Shown: positions 26,390-35,741, counted from the first letter of the stretch. The stretch: DNA of 64,000 bases from Alteromonas_E sp965248545 (GCA_965248545.1 OZ252110.1:3162001-3226000), one strand, 5' to 3'. Numbers and translations: made by a program. The notes: generated by a model from the letters alone, not told the origin.

Positions 26390-27049
26390 ATGCAAGTTGA
26401 CCAGACCACGACGGTACTTATCGCCGACGATCACCCGTTATTTCGCTCCGCAATGCGACACGCATTAGACGGGATTATTGATGGCGATATCTATGAAGCT
26501 GAAGATTTGCAACAGGCCACCGACATGTTGCACGAAAACCAAGCAATTGAACTGGTATTTCTGGATTTAACTATGCCGGGAAATAACGGTTTAACCGGAT
26601 TATTGCAGCTCAGAAACCAATTCCCCAACACCTTGGTTGTAATTGTTTCGGCACAAGATGATGTCTCGCTGATCAAAAAAGCCGTCGCGCTAGGTAGTTG
26701 TGGTTATATTCCTAAGTCAACACCGTTGCCGGAGATTGCCAAAGCGGTGGAGGCTATTTTGAACGGCGAAACCTGGCTACCCAGTGACGTTAGCTTAGAA
26801 AGTGAAAGTGACAATGCCAATGAAAATGGCTTTCTACAGCGTATGTCACAGTTGACACCACATCAGTTCACCGTGCTTAAAATGATGGCTGATGGCCTGC
26901 TCAATAAGCAAATCGCTTATGAACTTTCGATCTCTGAATCTACAGTAAAACAGCATGCTTCCGCGGTACTCAGGAAGTTGGGGGTGATTAATCGCACTCA
27001 AGCCGGCGTACTGTTTAAGCAAGCCATGCAAAGCGACGAAAATGCGTGA
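26390..27049 (+). CDS. LuxR/NarL-family response regulator (CrbR/ErdR-like)
   Basis: A 219-residue response regulator. The receiver domain has the acidic pair in IADDHP near 11-16, phospho-acceptor Asp59 in LVFLDLTMPG, and the later Ser and Lys in VIVSAQ and YIPKST. The C-terminal LuxR helix-turn-helix reads LTPHQFTVLKMMADGLLNKQIAYELSISESTVKQHASAVLRKLG. The protein resembles CrbR/ErdR, which pair with symporter-type kinases to control acetate use. Such a kinase lies 1 kb away. The start is uncertain: ATGs at 26375 and 26390 are possible, and GGAA before the latter decided the choice. Confidence 0.88.
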   Translation: MQVDQTTTVLIADDHPLFRSAMRHALDGIIDGDIYEAEDLQQATDMLHENQAIELVFLDLTMPGNNGLTGLLQLRNQFPNTLVVIVSAQDDVSLIKKAVALGSCGYIPKSTPLPEIAKAVEAILNGETWLPSDVSLESESDNANENGFLQRMSQLTPHQFTVLKMMADGLLNKQIAYELSISESTVKQHASAVLRKLGVINRTQAGVLFKQAMQSDENA

Positions 27050-27119
27050 GAGTTTTAGCCACTAATTGGTCTTTTTTTGAGCACGTAACGTACTGCTAAG
27101 AGTTCAAGGAGTGGTGAAA

Positions 27120-27620
27120 ATGCAAAACGCCTTCGCGTGTTCGGTTAGCAGTAATGTTTTAAAAGTCGATTTCCTGCAAGACTGGGATCACGTTCGCTAT
27201 TATCAGACGTTATTCAATGCGACGGGTGCCATCGCGCGCGAGAAGATGGCGACTGACAACTGGGCATTGGTGATTAACTGGGGCGATGTGCTGGTGCAAA
27301 TCCCAGAAGAGGAGCGCATTTGCGTCAGAACACTCTCCAGGCAAATCGACATTGGCTTGTCGACTGTTATCAATATCATTAACCCACACCCTATTGCAGA
27401 ATGGCAGTTAAAGAAAATTGTGGATCTATATCCGCAACTGACAGCGCACATATGTAACGCTGAGTCCGACGCATTCGCCATTCTTGAGCAATATAACTTC
27501 GATACCCAGGTGATGCCTGTTGAACATCGAAAAGATTGGAAAAATGCCTCCGAGGAATTTAGCTCAGCGCTCGAAAACCTCTCATTGAGTAAGGAAAAGT
27601 TCTTACATTCTGATGAATAA
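27120..27620 (+). CDS. Hypothetical protein between regulator and kinase
   Basis: An unrecognised 166-residue soluble protein with no signal peptide. The start at 27120 has AAGGAG 8 bases upstream. The alternation of strands and helices (LKVDFLQDWDHVRYYQTLFNA, WALVINWGDVLV, IDIGLSTVINIINPHPIAEWQLKKIVDLY) is reminiscent of STAS/SpoIIAA-like folds, but I see no diagnostic motif. It sits between a CrbR-like regulator and its probable kinase, so a link to that signalling pathway is possible. A possible role as phospho-relay partner or anti-anti-sigma-type switch is speculation only. Confidence 0.7.
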   Translation: MQNAFACSVSSNVLKVDFLQDWDHVRYYQTLFNATGAIAREKMATDNWALVINWGDVLVQIPEEERICVRTLSRQIDIGLSTVINIINPHPIAEWQLKKIVDLYPQLTAHICNAESDAFAILEQYNFDTQVMPVEHRKDWKNASEEFSSALENLSLSKEKFLHSDE

Positions 27621-27645
27621 AAAAAGCCGGTGCGTTAACACCGGC
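27618..27645 (-). terminator. Terminator between convergent genes
   Basis: GCCGGTG (27626-27632) pairs with CACCGGC (27639-27645). The A run at 27618-27625 becomes a U tract on the minus strand, so it mainly serves the ydcH-like gene; a shorter T run on the plus strand may also end the 27120 gene. Confidence 0.85.
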
Positions 27646-27707
27646 GATCCTTTTCAGGACAAGGGAAGCTAGATGCTTCCACAGGGTTGGAACTGTTTGA
27701 CTGTCGA

Positions 27708-27959
27708 CTACTGAGCCGCTTCCTCGCGCTGCACCATCTGGAACAGTGCGTCTTTGAGTTGCACGCGTTTCAACTTTTGCTGTTCGAGATAATTGTCATC
27801 CGTCGCTTCGTCACCCGCTTCAATACGATAAACTTCGTGGTCGAGCTCGTGATACTCGTCAAACATTTTGGCGAAGTGGTTATCGTTCATCTTCAAGTGA
27901 CGAATTGTGTGATGATGGTCAGGAAACTCTTTTAGTAAGCTGTGCTTTTCAAGCGCCAT
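27708..27959 (-). CDS. YdcH/DUF465 family protein
   Basis: An 83-residue, highly charged, mostly helical protein. FPDHHHTIRHLKMNDNHFAKMFDEYHELDHEVYRIEAG is the typical DUF465 (YdcH) sequence, and the second half is a Lys-rich helix (QQKLKRVQLKDALFQM). These proteins are very common in Proteobacteria and their role is unknown. It converges on the 27120 gene and is read in the same direction as the kinase gene upstream. Length is usual for the family. Confidence 0.9.
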   Translation of the reverse strand: MALEKHSLLKEFPDHHHTIRHLKMNDNHFAKMFDEYHELDHEVYRIEAGDEATDDNYLEQQKLKRVQLKDALFQMVQREEAAQ

Positions 27960-28068
27960 TTATTTTACCTTCCGTATTGATTGGCTATGGCTACAGTATG
28001 AGATGTTCGCAGATGTTAGTTTTTGATCTAAGTCAGTGTTTGGGTTAGGCAAAGGCATAACGCAAAAT

Positions 28069-31000
28069 TTAACTTTGGGAGTGATTAAGGGCCATTTTTA
28101 GTGCGCGTTTGAGCGCGAGAGGCTTAACGGGTTTAGGTAAAAAGTCTAGCCCAATTGCCGCAGCTTCATCTTTGACTTGGTCATCTCGGTTGGCAGTTGT
28201 CAGAACACCGGCTACTGGTGCATGCCATATCTCCTGAGCTTGGCGAATGGCTTGAATACCCGTTTCACCCGCATTCAGATGATAGTCTACAACAGCTAAA
28301 TCAGGCGTTTGTGGACATTTACTCAGTACCTCTGCAATTGATTGCGCTAACACAACATCAGCACCCCAATCACTCAATAAAGCGAGTACGGCTTGTTGGA
28401 TCTGAAGTTCATTTTCGATTAATAGCACCGTTTTACCGGCCAAAAAGTCGGTTGTCCGTGTGTCGTCATTAGCCGGCATCGCAGCGGCATCTTGAATGAT
28501 AGGACCGTCCTCTCTAGGCACCGACACTGCAAACAGTGTTCCGGTACCGAAGATTGAGTGCATTTTGAGTGGATGATTTAATAATTTGGTCATCTTATCG
28601 ACGATGGTTAAGCCCAATCCCAAACCTTGATTGCTGCTATCAGGATTAATTTGGTGGAACTCATTGAAAATTTGTTGTTGCTGAGCGACTTCGATACCCA
28701 CGCCATTGTCTGCAATTACGATGTCTAGCTGGTCAGTGTTTGTTCGCCGCACACCAACGACCACTCGAGCATTGTCAATTGGACGGGCGTAGCGAATGGC
28801 GTTGGATAGTAGGTTTTGCAGGATTCTGCGGAGCAACTTTTTGTCCGAACGCACCATAGCTTTGGTTGTGACCAAATGAATGGTGACGCCCTGTTGCTGA
28901 GCGATCACACTGAATTCTTGGTATAGGGATTGAAGTAAATCGCCAATACTGAAAAGCGTGTGGTTGACTTTCAGGACGCCAGATTCCAATTTAGTCATAT
29001 CAAGCAAGGTGCTTAGTAGCGACTCAGCACTATTAAGTGATTGCATAAGGCCTTCACTGATATCCCCTAAGGACCCCTGATGGATATCTTTTTCAGCCCG
29101 TTGTTTGAGCATCGACGCATATAAAATTGCGGCGTTAAATGGTTGCATCAAATCGTGGCCTGCCGCGGCCAAAAACTTCGTTTTGCTAATATTCGCTTTG
29201 TCTGCCGCGACCCGAGCATTTTCGAGTTGTTCAGTGCGCTTTTTAACTCGTGCTTCCAACTCTTGTTTTGCCTCAGTTAATTCTTCTTGAATACGAATAT
29301 AATCACTGATGTCGGCGTATGTTGAAACATAACCACCACCGGGAAGTGGGCGGCCATTAATTTCGATAGTGCGCTGGTCTGATTGTTTACGAACGTACTT
29401 GTACTGGCTACCACTGCGCATAAAGGCAATCCGTTTTTCGATTTCGGCTTCAATATCATTCACGTCTCCAAACAGACCGCGGTGCGCGTTGGCGCGTAAA
29501 ATAGCCTCTATCGGTGTACCTACCTGAATGAAACCTTCTGGATATTCAAACAGCTCAAGATAACGTTCGTTCCAAGCCAGCATGGTGAGATCTTTGTCTA
29601 GCACACTAATGCCTTGTTGGATGTGTTGCACTGACGACTGTAGGATTTCGTGGTTGAACTGAAGGGTTTGAGAGGCTTGCTCGGCTAATTCAACTAGCTC
29701 ATCGATGGATGTGCCATCTTTATTGGCGATAGTCGACAACAGCATTTTGGCTCCGCTTACACCGACTTGGGCTGCGAGAAGCTGTTGACAGCGCGTTAAC
29801 AGCGGGCCACTGGCGACTGCATTTTCCGAGTAATCTTGCAGCATCTTCGTGAGCCATGCGAAATCGTCTGGTGGAAGAATGCGTTCTAGTAGCGACTTTA
29901 AATCACCAATCCGGATAGTGATCAGAGGCATTCGTTCAATATCTTGCATCGCGGAAGGCTCACGCCGACCAAACAAAGCACCGGTAATCGCGTGACAAAG
30001 CAGATTTAACAACAGACTGATGCCAAAACCGAAACCTAGCGAGGCATCTGTTGGCGCTTCTCCAAAATAGTAACTCGCCGTGATGCTGGGCCATAGCAAT
30101 AAGACAAACCATGATAGTCCGCCCGCGAGAATGCCCACCCATGCAGCCAAAGCACTGCTGCGTTTCCAAAAAAAGGGCACTATGATGGCGGGGATTAGCT
30201 GGGCCAATAAGGCAATTGCGATCGTCCCGCTTTGCACCAGCGGTGCGGACTGGCTGATATTGAGATGGTAAGCGTACGCGACCGACAATACGACGACTAC
30301 GGTTAAACGGCGAATCGTGAGGATTTGCTCAGTTGGCATACGTTGCGCGGAGTCTCGCGACAGTCTCAGTTTCAACCAAACGGGCGTCACTAGGTTGTTC
30401 GAAATCATGATCCCCAGCGCTAACGTGGCGACAATGACCATACTGGTCGCAGCACTAATTCCTCCGATCAGCGCAATACCGGCGATCCATCGATTTCCTT
30501 GTGAAATTGGAATTGCGAGCGCAAAACTATCGGTACTGAATTGTTGAGTATCGAGCAACAGATTCCCGGCGAGTGCGATGGGTAGAATAAAAATCGTCAT
30601 TAGCAAAAGGTATAGTGGAAACATCCACCTTGCTGTGCGCAATTCACCCTCGCCATTGTTCTCGACAAAGCTAATATGAAATTGCCGAGGCAAACAAAAT
30701 GCGGCGCATATCCCCAACAAGACATGCGTCGCATAGACCCAGTAGGCGCGGTCAGCATAGATGACTTGACTTGCTTCAGGGTGAGTAACGGCTGCGGCAA
30801 TTAATTCAATTGGACTGTCAAACAGGGCAAAGCACACATACAACCCGACAACCATAATCCCAAACAACTTAAGCACAGATTCAAATGCGATTGTCGCCAT
30901 CAATCCGGGGTGCTTCTCGGTCAAGCTAAGTGTTCGTGTGCCGAATAAAATGGCAAACAATGCCATCAAACCTGCGACATACAGACCTACTCGATTGGTT

Positions 31001-31449
31001 GAATGTGCTGATTCTTCTGATATTAGTGTCAATGACAGCGTAATCGCATCGAGTTGTAAGGCGATGTACGGAATAACTCCGATAAAACATATAAAGGTAA
31101 CCAGTGCACCAATACCCAAACGAGACTGATATCGGGCACTGATGAAATCTGCCAATGAGCTAATCTGATGGGTTTGGCAATATTTTGCGATGCGAGAGAG
31201 TAAACTAAACGCAAAAAGAAACACTAAAACCATCCCTACATAGGTTGGAATAAATGCCCAACCGTATTGCGCTGACTGTGTAGTGGTGCCAAAAAATGCC
31301 CAAGAGGTGCAGTGAACGCCGAGCGCTAGACTGTAAATATAAGGGTGTTGCTGATGTTCGGTTTTGCGTCTATCGACCCAGAACGCAATCACAAATAGGG
31401 CAATGAGGTAAACGGCAATGACACCAGAGACAGTCCAAACACTAAACAT
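28069..31449 (-). CDS. Hybrid sensor kinase with sodium:solute symporter domain (CrbS/MxtR-like)
   Basis: A 1126-residue inner-membrane protein. Residues about 1-490 form a sodium:solute symporter (SSS) module with roughly 13 membrane segments. A PAS domain (about 600-710, LDKDLTMLAWNERYLELF) and a coiled coil follow. Then comes the histidine kinase: the phospho-acceptor is His765 in AAGHDLMQPFNAA, with NLLSNAIRYA, DNGVGI and GLGLGL for ATP binding. A C-terminal receiver has Asp1055 in VVDYHLN. This architecture is that of CrbS and MxtR, kinases for acetate and related carbon sources. The likely partner is the LuxR-type regulator at 26390; the neighbouring PHB genes are candidate targets. Confidence 0.92.
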   Translation of the reverse strand: MFSVWTVSGVIAVYLIALFVIAFWVDRRKTEHQQHPYIYSLALGVHCTSWAFFGTTTQSAQYGWAFIPTYVGMVLVFLFAFSLLSRIAKYCQTHQISSLADFISARYQSRLGIGALVTFICFIGVIPYIALQLDAITLSLTLISEESAHSTNRVGLYVAGLMALFAILFGTRTLSLTEKHPGLMATIAFESVLKLFGIMVVGLYVCFALFDSPIELIAAAVTHPEASQVIYADRAYWVYATHVLLGICAAFCLPRQFHISFVENNGEGELRTARWMFPLYLLLMTIFILPIALAGNLLLDTQQFSTDSFALAIPISQGNRWIAGIALIGGISAATSMVIVATLALGIMISNNLVTPVWLKLRLSRDSAQRMPTEQILTIRRLTVVVVLSVAYAYHLNISQSAPLVQSGTIAIALLAQLIPAIIVPFFWKRSSALAAWVGILAGGLSWFVLLLWPSITASYYFGEAPTDASLGFGFGISLLLNLLCHAITGALFGRREPSAMQDIERMPLITIRIGDLKSLLERILPPDDFAWLTKMLQDYSENAVASGPLLTRCQQLLAAQVGVSGAKMLLSTIANKDGTSIDELVELAEQASQTLQFNHEILQSSVQHIQQGISVLDKDLTMLAWNERYLELFEYPEGFIQVGTPIEAILRANAHRGLFGDVNDIEAEIEKRIAFMRSGSQYKYVRKQSDQRTIEINGRPLPGGGYVSTYADISDYIRIQEELTEAKQELEARVKKRTEQLENARVAADKANISKTKFLAAAGHDLMQPFNAAILYASMLKQRAEKDIHQGSLGDISEGLMQSLNSAESLLSTLLDMTKLESGVLKVNHTLFSIGDLLQSLYQEFSVIAQQQGVTIHLVTTKAMVRSDKKLLRRILQNLLSNAIRYARPIDNARVVVGVRRTNTDQLDIVIADNGVGIEVAQQQQIFNEFHQINPDSSNQGLGLGLTIVDKMTKLLNHPLKMHSIFGTGTLFAVSVPREDGPIIQDAAAMPANDDTRTTDFLAGKTVLLIENELQIQQAVLALLSDWGADVVLAQSIAEVLSKCPQTPDLAVVDYHLNAGETGIQAIRQAQEIWHAPVAGVLTTANRDDQVKDEAAAIGLDFLPKPVKPLALKRALKMALNHSQS

Positions 31450-31674
31450 GTGATTCAGCTATACCTCGATTTTTCCAATGATGGGTTTCGCATTTTATGA
31501 CGTCCATTAAATCAGGCTGCTAGTGCTATTTCAATCGTACTAAAGGTGTATAACTGATTCATTTCCACTTTCAAAACATAGGCTTATTGACGAGGATCCG
31601 GGACAAGCCCGACGCTTGTTGTAGATTTCGAGCAGCCTAAACCAAAATTTATCCATAAAAGTGGTGGGGTTACC

Positions 31675-31700
31675 CTTGAACCGCCAAAAACAAGCCCCAT
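31675..31700 (+). promoter_or_regulatory. Sigma-32 heat-shock promoter for grpE
   Basis: CTTGAA (31675-31680) and CCCCAT (31695-31700) with 14 bp between match the sigma-32 consensus. The -10 lies 46 bp before the grpE ATG. The remaining gap from 31450 holds no gene. Confidence 0.85.
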
Positions 31701-31746
31701 AAAGCCACGTAGCAATATAGTTAGACCTAGTAGATTGGAGGATTGC

Positions 31747-32373
31747 ATGAGCGACAATCGCGACGTGCAGAGTGAAGAGCATAGCTCTGAACAACAGCCA
31801 GCCCAGGAATTTGAGCCTGCGGATGAGCAACAAACAGAAGCTGGTGCAGAACAGGTGTTGGAAACACCTGAAGAAATCATTGCTGCTTTGGAGGCTGAAC
31901 TAGAAGCCGCACAAGCAACGATTGATGGACAGAAAGAGGGCGTATTACGTGCTCGCGCCGAAATGGAAAATGCTAAGCGTCGAGCCGAGGCCGAAGTGAC
32001 CAAAGCGCGTAAGTTCGCGTTAGAAAAGTTTGCCGGTGAATTATTACCTGTCGTAGACAATCTTGAGCGTGCGTTGCAAGTCGCTGATGCTGACAACGAA
32101 GCAGTCAAACCTTTGTTGGAAGGGGTAGAGCTAACCATGAAGTCATTCATAAGCACCGTCGAGAAGAACGGTTTGACTATGATTGACCCTCAAGGTGAAG
32201 CGTTTAACCCTGAATTGCATCAGGCTATGTCGATGCAAGAATCTGCTGATGTAGCGCCGAATACGGTCATAGCAGTCATGCAGAAAGGTTATCAGATCAA
32301 CGGCCGTTTATTACGTCCGGCAATGGTCATGGTTTCTCGCGCACCCGACGGTGGTGTTGATACACAGGTTTAA
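31747..32373 (+). CDS. grpE: Nucleotide exchange factor GrpE
   Basis: A 208-residue cochaperone that releases ADP from DnaK. After an acidic Glu/Gln-rich N-terminus (about 1-45) comes the long helix, with RAEMENAKRRAEAEVTKARKFALEKFAGELLPVVDNLERAL. The beta domain ends NGRLLRPAMVMVSRAP, which is diagnostic. The frame extends to 31735, but GGAGG at 31737 is the ribosome site for the ATG at 31747. It is the first gene of a grpE-dnaK-dnaJ run behind a sigma-32 promoter. Confidence 0.97.
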   Translation: MSDNRDVQSEEHSSEQQPAQEFEPADEQQTEAGAEQVLETPEEIIAALEAELEAAQATIDGQKEGVLRARAEMENAKRRAEAEVTKARKFALEKFAGELLPVVDNLERALQVADADNEAVKPLLEGVELTMKSFISTVEKNGLTMIDPQGEAFNPELHQAMSMQESADVAPNTVIAVMQKGYQINGRLLRPAMVMVSRAPDGGVDTQV

Positions 32374-32393
32374 GCGCGATTTTGAATTTTTTT

Positions 32394-32430
32394 TGTGGGG
32401 AAGATTGAAAAACAATCGTAAAGCCCCACA
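32394..32430 (+). other. Stem-loop between grpE and dnaK
   Basis: TGTGGGG (32394-32400) pairs with CCCCACA (32424-32430), and inside it GATTG (32403-32407) pairs with CAATC (32413-32417) around five A. It ends 39 bases before the dnaK ATG. No T run follows on the plus strand, so it is not a normal terminator; an RNA stability, processing or translation element is more likely. Confidence 0.6.
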
Positions 32431-32469
32431 ACTAATGCAGGTATTTGGAACAGATTTGGAGTCATAACA

Positions 32470-34392
32470 ATGGGTAAAATCATTGGAATCGATTTAGGTA
32501 CAACCAATTCATGTGTTGCCGTTTTAGACGGCGACAAAGCGAAGGTTATCGAAAACGCCGAAGGCGACCGTACAACCCCTTCCATCATTGCGTATACCAA
32601 TGATGGTGAAACTCTTGTTGGTCAGCCAGCAAAACGTCAAGCAGTAACCAACCCACAGAACACGTTATTCGCAATCAAGCGTTTGATTGGCCGTCGCTGG
32701 GAAGACAAAGAGGTTCAGCGCGACATCGACATCATGCCATTTAGCATTGTTAAAGCTGATAACGGCGACGCTTGGGTAGAGAGCAAAGGCGAGAAAATGG
32801 CGCCACCGCAGATCTCTGCTGAAGTTTTGAAAAAGATGAAGAAGACAGCCGAGGACTTCCTGGGTGAAGAAGTGACTGGTGCGGTTATTACTGTACCCGC
32901 GTACTTCAATGATTCTCAGCGTCAGGCAACTAAAGATGCAGGCCGAATTGCTGGCTTGGATGTTAAGCGCATTATCAACGAACCAACTGCGGCTGCCTTG
33001 GCCTATGGTATGGACAAAAAGTCGGGCGATAACGTAGTTGCTGTATACGACTTAGGTGGTGGTACGTTTGATATTTCTATTATCGAAATTGATGAAGTAG
33101 ACGGTGAGCATACATTTGAAGTACTTGCGACTAATGGTGATACACACCTTGGTGGTGAGGATTTTGACAACCGTGTGATCAACTATCTAGTAGAAGAGTT
33201 TCAGAAGGATCAAGGCGTTGACTTGCGCAAAGATCCATTGGCAATGCAACGCTTAAAAGAAGCCGGCGAAAAAGCCAAAATTGAATTGTCTTCTGCTCAA
33301 CAAACAGAAGTAAACCTGCCGTACATCACCGCAGACGCCTCAGGCCCTAAGCACTTAGTGATTAAACTAACTCGTGCCAAGCTTGAGTCTTTGGTAGAAG
33401 ATATGGTTAAGGCATCTCTAGAGCCTGTTAAGCAAGCACTTGCTGATGCAGATCTAAGTGTAAGCGACGTACAAGACATCATCCTCGTTGGTGGTCAAAC
33501 ACGTATGCCGTTAGTGCAGAAATATGTTACGGAATTCTTCGGCAAAGAGCCGCGTAAAGACGTTAACCCAGACGAAGCGGTTGCCGTCGGTGCAGCGATT
33601 CAAGGTGGTGTATTGTCTGGTGACGTTAAAGACGTATTGCTACTTGACGTAACGCCGCTATCACTTGGTATTGAGACAATGGGTGGCGTAATGACTGCGC
33701 TGATTGAGAAGAATACGACGATTCCAACTAAGAAATCGCAAACCTTCTCAACCGCTGAAGACAACCAGTCTGCTGTAACCGTACACGTGTTACAAGGTGA
33801 GCGTAAACAAGCGGGTGGCAACAAGTCTCTTGGCCAGTTTAACCTTGAGGGCATTCGCCCTGCACAACGTGGCGTACCGCAAATTGAAGTCACGTTTGAC
33901 ATTGATGCTGACGGTATTTTACACGTGTCGGCGAAAGATAAGGACACGGGTAAAGAGCAGAAGATTACTATTCAAGCTTCTTCTGGTCTAAGCGAGTCTG
34001 AAATCGAGCAAATGGTACAAGATGCAGAAGCCAACAAAGAAGCGGATAAGAAGTTTGAAGAGTTAGTTCAAACGCGCAATCAAGCGGACGGCTTAGTACA
34101 CGGCACGCGCAAGCAGATCGAAGAAGCGGGCGAAGCTTTACCTGCAGAAGACAAAGCAAGCATTGAAGCGGCGATTACCGACCTTGAAACAGCCCTTAAA
34201 GGCGAAGACAAGGAAGAAATTGATGCGAAAACTCAAGCATTGATTCAAGCATCGGCAAAATTGATGGAAATTGCTCAAGCAAACGCTCAGCAGGCGGGGG
34301 CTGAGCAAGCAACTGACGCGACGCAAGAAAAAGCGGCTGACGATGACGTTGTTGATGCTGAATTTGAAGAAGTTAAAGACGATAAAAAATAG
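32470..34392 (+). CDS. dnaK: Chaperone DnaK (Hsp70)
   Basis: A full-length 640-residue Hsp70. The N-terminal phosphate loop GIDLGTTNSCVAVLDG, VPAYFNDSQRQATKDAGRIAGL, AVYDLGGGTFDISI and ILVGGQTRMP mark the ATPase domain. The linker DVLLLDVTPLSLGIE and the substrate-binding domain follow; the C-terminal tail ends DDDVVDAEFEEVKDDKK, typical of gammaproteobacterial DnaK. A GGAG site precedes the ATG. It is expected to be expressed from the sigma-32 promoter in front of grpE; no separate heat-shock promoter was seen directly upstream. Confidence 0.98.
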   Translation: MGKIIGIDLGTTNSCVAVLDGDKAKVIENAEGDRTTPSIIAYTNDGETLVGQPAKRQAVTNPQNTLFAIKRLIGRRWEDKEVQRDIDIMPFSIVKADNGDAWVESKGEKMAPPQISAEVLKKMKKTAEDFLGEEVTGAVITVPAYFNDSQRQATKDAGRIAGLDVKRIINEPTAAALAYGMDKKSGDNVVAVYDLGGGTFDISIIEIDEVDGEHTFEVLATNGDTHLGGEDFDNRVINYLVEEFQKDQGVDLRKDPLAMQRLKEAGEKAKIELSSAQQTEVNLPYITADASGPKHLVIKLTRAKLESLVEDMVKASLEPVKQALADADLSVSDVQDIILVGGQTRMPLVQKYVTEFFGKEPRKDVNPDEAVAVGAAIQGGVLSGDVKDVLLLDVTPLSLGIETMGGVMTALIEKNTTIPTKKSQTFSTAEDNQSAVTVHVLQGERKQAGGNKSLGQFNLEGIRPAQRGVPQIEVTFDIDADGILHVSAKDKDTGKEQKITIQASSGLSESEIEQMVQDAEANKEADKKFEELVQTRNQADGLVHGTRKQIEEAGEALPAEDKASIEAAITDLETALKGEDKEEIDAKTQALIQASAKLMEIAQANAQQAGAEQATDATQEKAADDDVVDAEFEEVKDDKK

Positions 34393-34430
34393 TCTGCTCG
34401 CAAATTCAGACTTAAATCGTTAGATCAAAA

Positions 34431-34462
34431 TAGGCGTAGCAGTTTTCTGCCTACGCCTTTTT
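34431..34462 (+). terminator. Terminator-like hairpin between dnaK and dnaJ
   Basis: AGGCGTAG (from 34432) pairs with CTACGCC (34451-34457), and CAG/CTG closes a TTTT loop; five T follow. It would reduce read-through from dnaK into dnaJ and so set the DnaK:DnaJ ratio. Confidence 0.88.
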
Positions 34463-34513
34463 GCCGAAATAAAGGCTGCAAACCTGTTGTATTAGGTGGG
34501 ACAAACACACGCT

Positions 34514-35653
34514 ATGTCAAAACGAGATTATTACGAAGTTCTAGGTGTTAGCAAAAGCGCGACGGAACGGGAGATCAAGAAAGCTTATAAAAAGCTGGCA
34601 ATGAAGTATCACCCGGACCGGACTGCTGGTGATAAAGACCTAGAAGAGAAATTCAAAGAAATTCAGGAAGCCCATGAAGTATTGACTGATGAGCGCAAAC
34701 GCGCGGCATACGATCAGTACGGACATGCCGGAGTCGATCCTAACCGTGGCGGTGGTGGATTCGGTGGCGGCGCTGACTTTGGTGATATCTTTGGTGACGT
34801 ATTCGGTGACATCTTTGGCGGCGGTGGTCGCGGCGGTCGTCAATCTAGAGCACGCTCTGGGGCGGATTTACGTTACAACTTGGAATTAACACTGGAAGAA
34901 GCCGTTCGCGGTAAGAGCGTTGAGATCCGCGTGCCCACTTTGGTTGGCTGCGAAGTGTGTGATGGTAGCGGTGCAAAGAAAGGCTCAAAGCCTACCACGT
35001 GTCCGACGTGCCATGGCAGTGGCCAAGTACAGATGCGACAAGGTTTCTTTGCTGTTCAGCAAACCTGTCCAACTTGTTCAGGTCGAGGCCAAATCATCAG
35101 CGACCCGTGTAATGCATGTCATGGACATGGACGAGTTGAGAAGACCAAGACCTTGTCTGTGAAAGTTCCTGCCGGTGTTGATACCGGTGACAGAATTCGA
35201 CTTTCAGGTGAGGGGGAAGCCGGCGAACATGGTGCACCGCCAGGTGATCTGTACGTGCAAGTTCACGTCAAAGAACACAAGATCTTTACACGCGATGGTA
35301 ATAACCTTTATTGCGAAGTGCCGCTGAGCTTTACGACTGCAGCGTTAGGGGGAGAATTAGAAGTACCCACCTTAGATGGTAAGGTCAAACTTAAGATTAG
35401 TGCAGAAACGCAAACAGGGCGTATGTTTCGTTTGCGCGGCAAAGGCGTTAAGTCAGTCAGGAGCGGCAGCATCGGCGACTTAATGTGTAAGGTTGTGGTG
35501 GAAACACCCGTAAACCTGTCGTCCAAGCAAAAAGAATTGCTGCAAGAGCTCGAGGATTCTATGGGGAGTGGCAAGCAAGCTGCTAAACACAGACCAAAAG
35601 AACAAGGTTTCTTTGATGGTGTTAAGAAGTTTTTCGACGACTTAACCAATTAA
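34514..35653 (+). CDS. dnaJ: Chaperone DnaJ (Hsp40)
   Basis: A 379-residue type I J-protein. The J domain (MSKRDYYEVLGVSKSATEREIKKAYKKLAMKYHPDR) has the HPD motif. A Gly/Phe-rich linker follows (about 75-115). Four zinc-finger repeats read CEVCDGSG, CPTCHGSG, CPTCSGRG and CNACHGHG. The C-terminal substrate domains are complete. The frame is open to a GTG at 34496, but homology starts at MSKRDYY (34514), with AGGTGGG some 14 bases upstream. It stimulates DnaK ATPase and delivers clients. It follows a hairpin that may attenuate it. Confidence 0.97.
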   Translation: MSKRDYYEVLGVSKSATEREIKKAYKKLAMKYHPDRTAGDKDLEEKFKEIQEAHEVLTDERKRAAYDQYGHAGVDPNRGGGGFGGGADFGDIFGDVFGDIFGGGGRGGRQSRARSGADLRYNLELTLEEAVRGKSVEIRVPTLVGCEVCDGSGAKKGSKPTTCPTCHGSGQVQMRQGFFAVQQTCPTCSGRGQIISDPCNACHGHGRVEKTKTLSVKVPAGVDTGDRIRLSGEGEAGEHGAPPGDLYVQVHVKEHKIFTRDGNNLYCEVPLSFTTAALGGELEVPTLDGKVKLKISAETQTGRMFRLRGKGVKSVRSGSIGDLMCKVVVETPVNLSSKQKELLQELEDSMGSGKQAAKHRPKEQGFFDGVKKFFDDLTN

Positions 35654-35714
35654 TCTGATGAGCACGCTTTAGCGATTTTATTAAAAGCGGAACCGTGCAA
35701 AACACATTTAACAA

Positions 35715-35741
35715 AGCCTCTGAAATATCAGGGGCTTTTTT
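35715..35741 (+). terminator. Terminator after dnaJ
   Basis: AGCCTCTGA (35715-35723) pairs with TCAGGGGCT (35728-35736), with one G-U pair, followed by six T. Confidence 0.92.
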
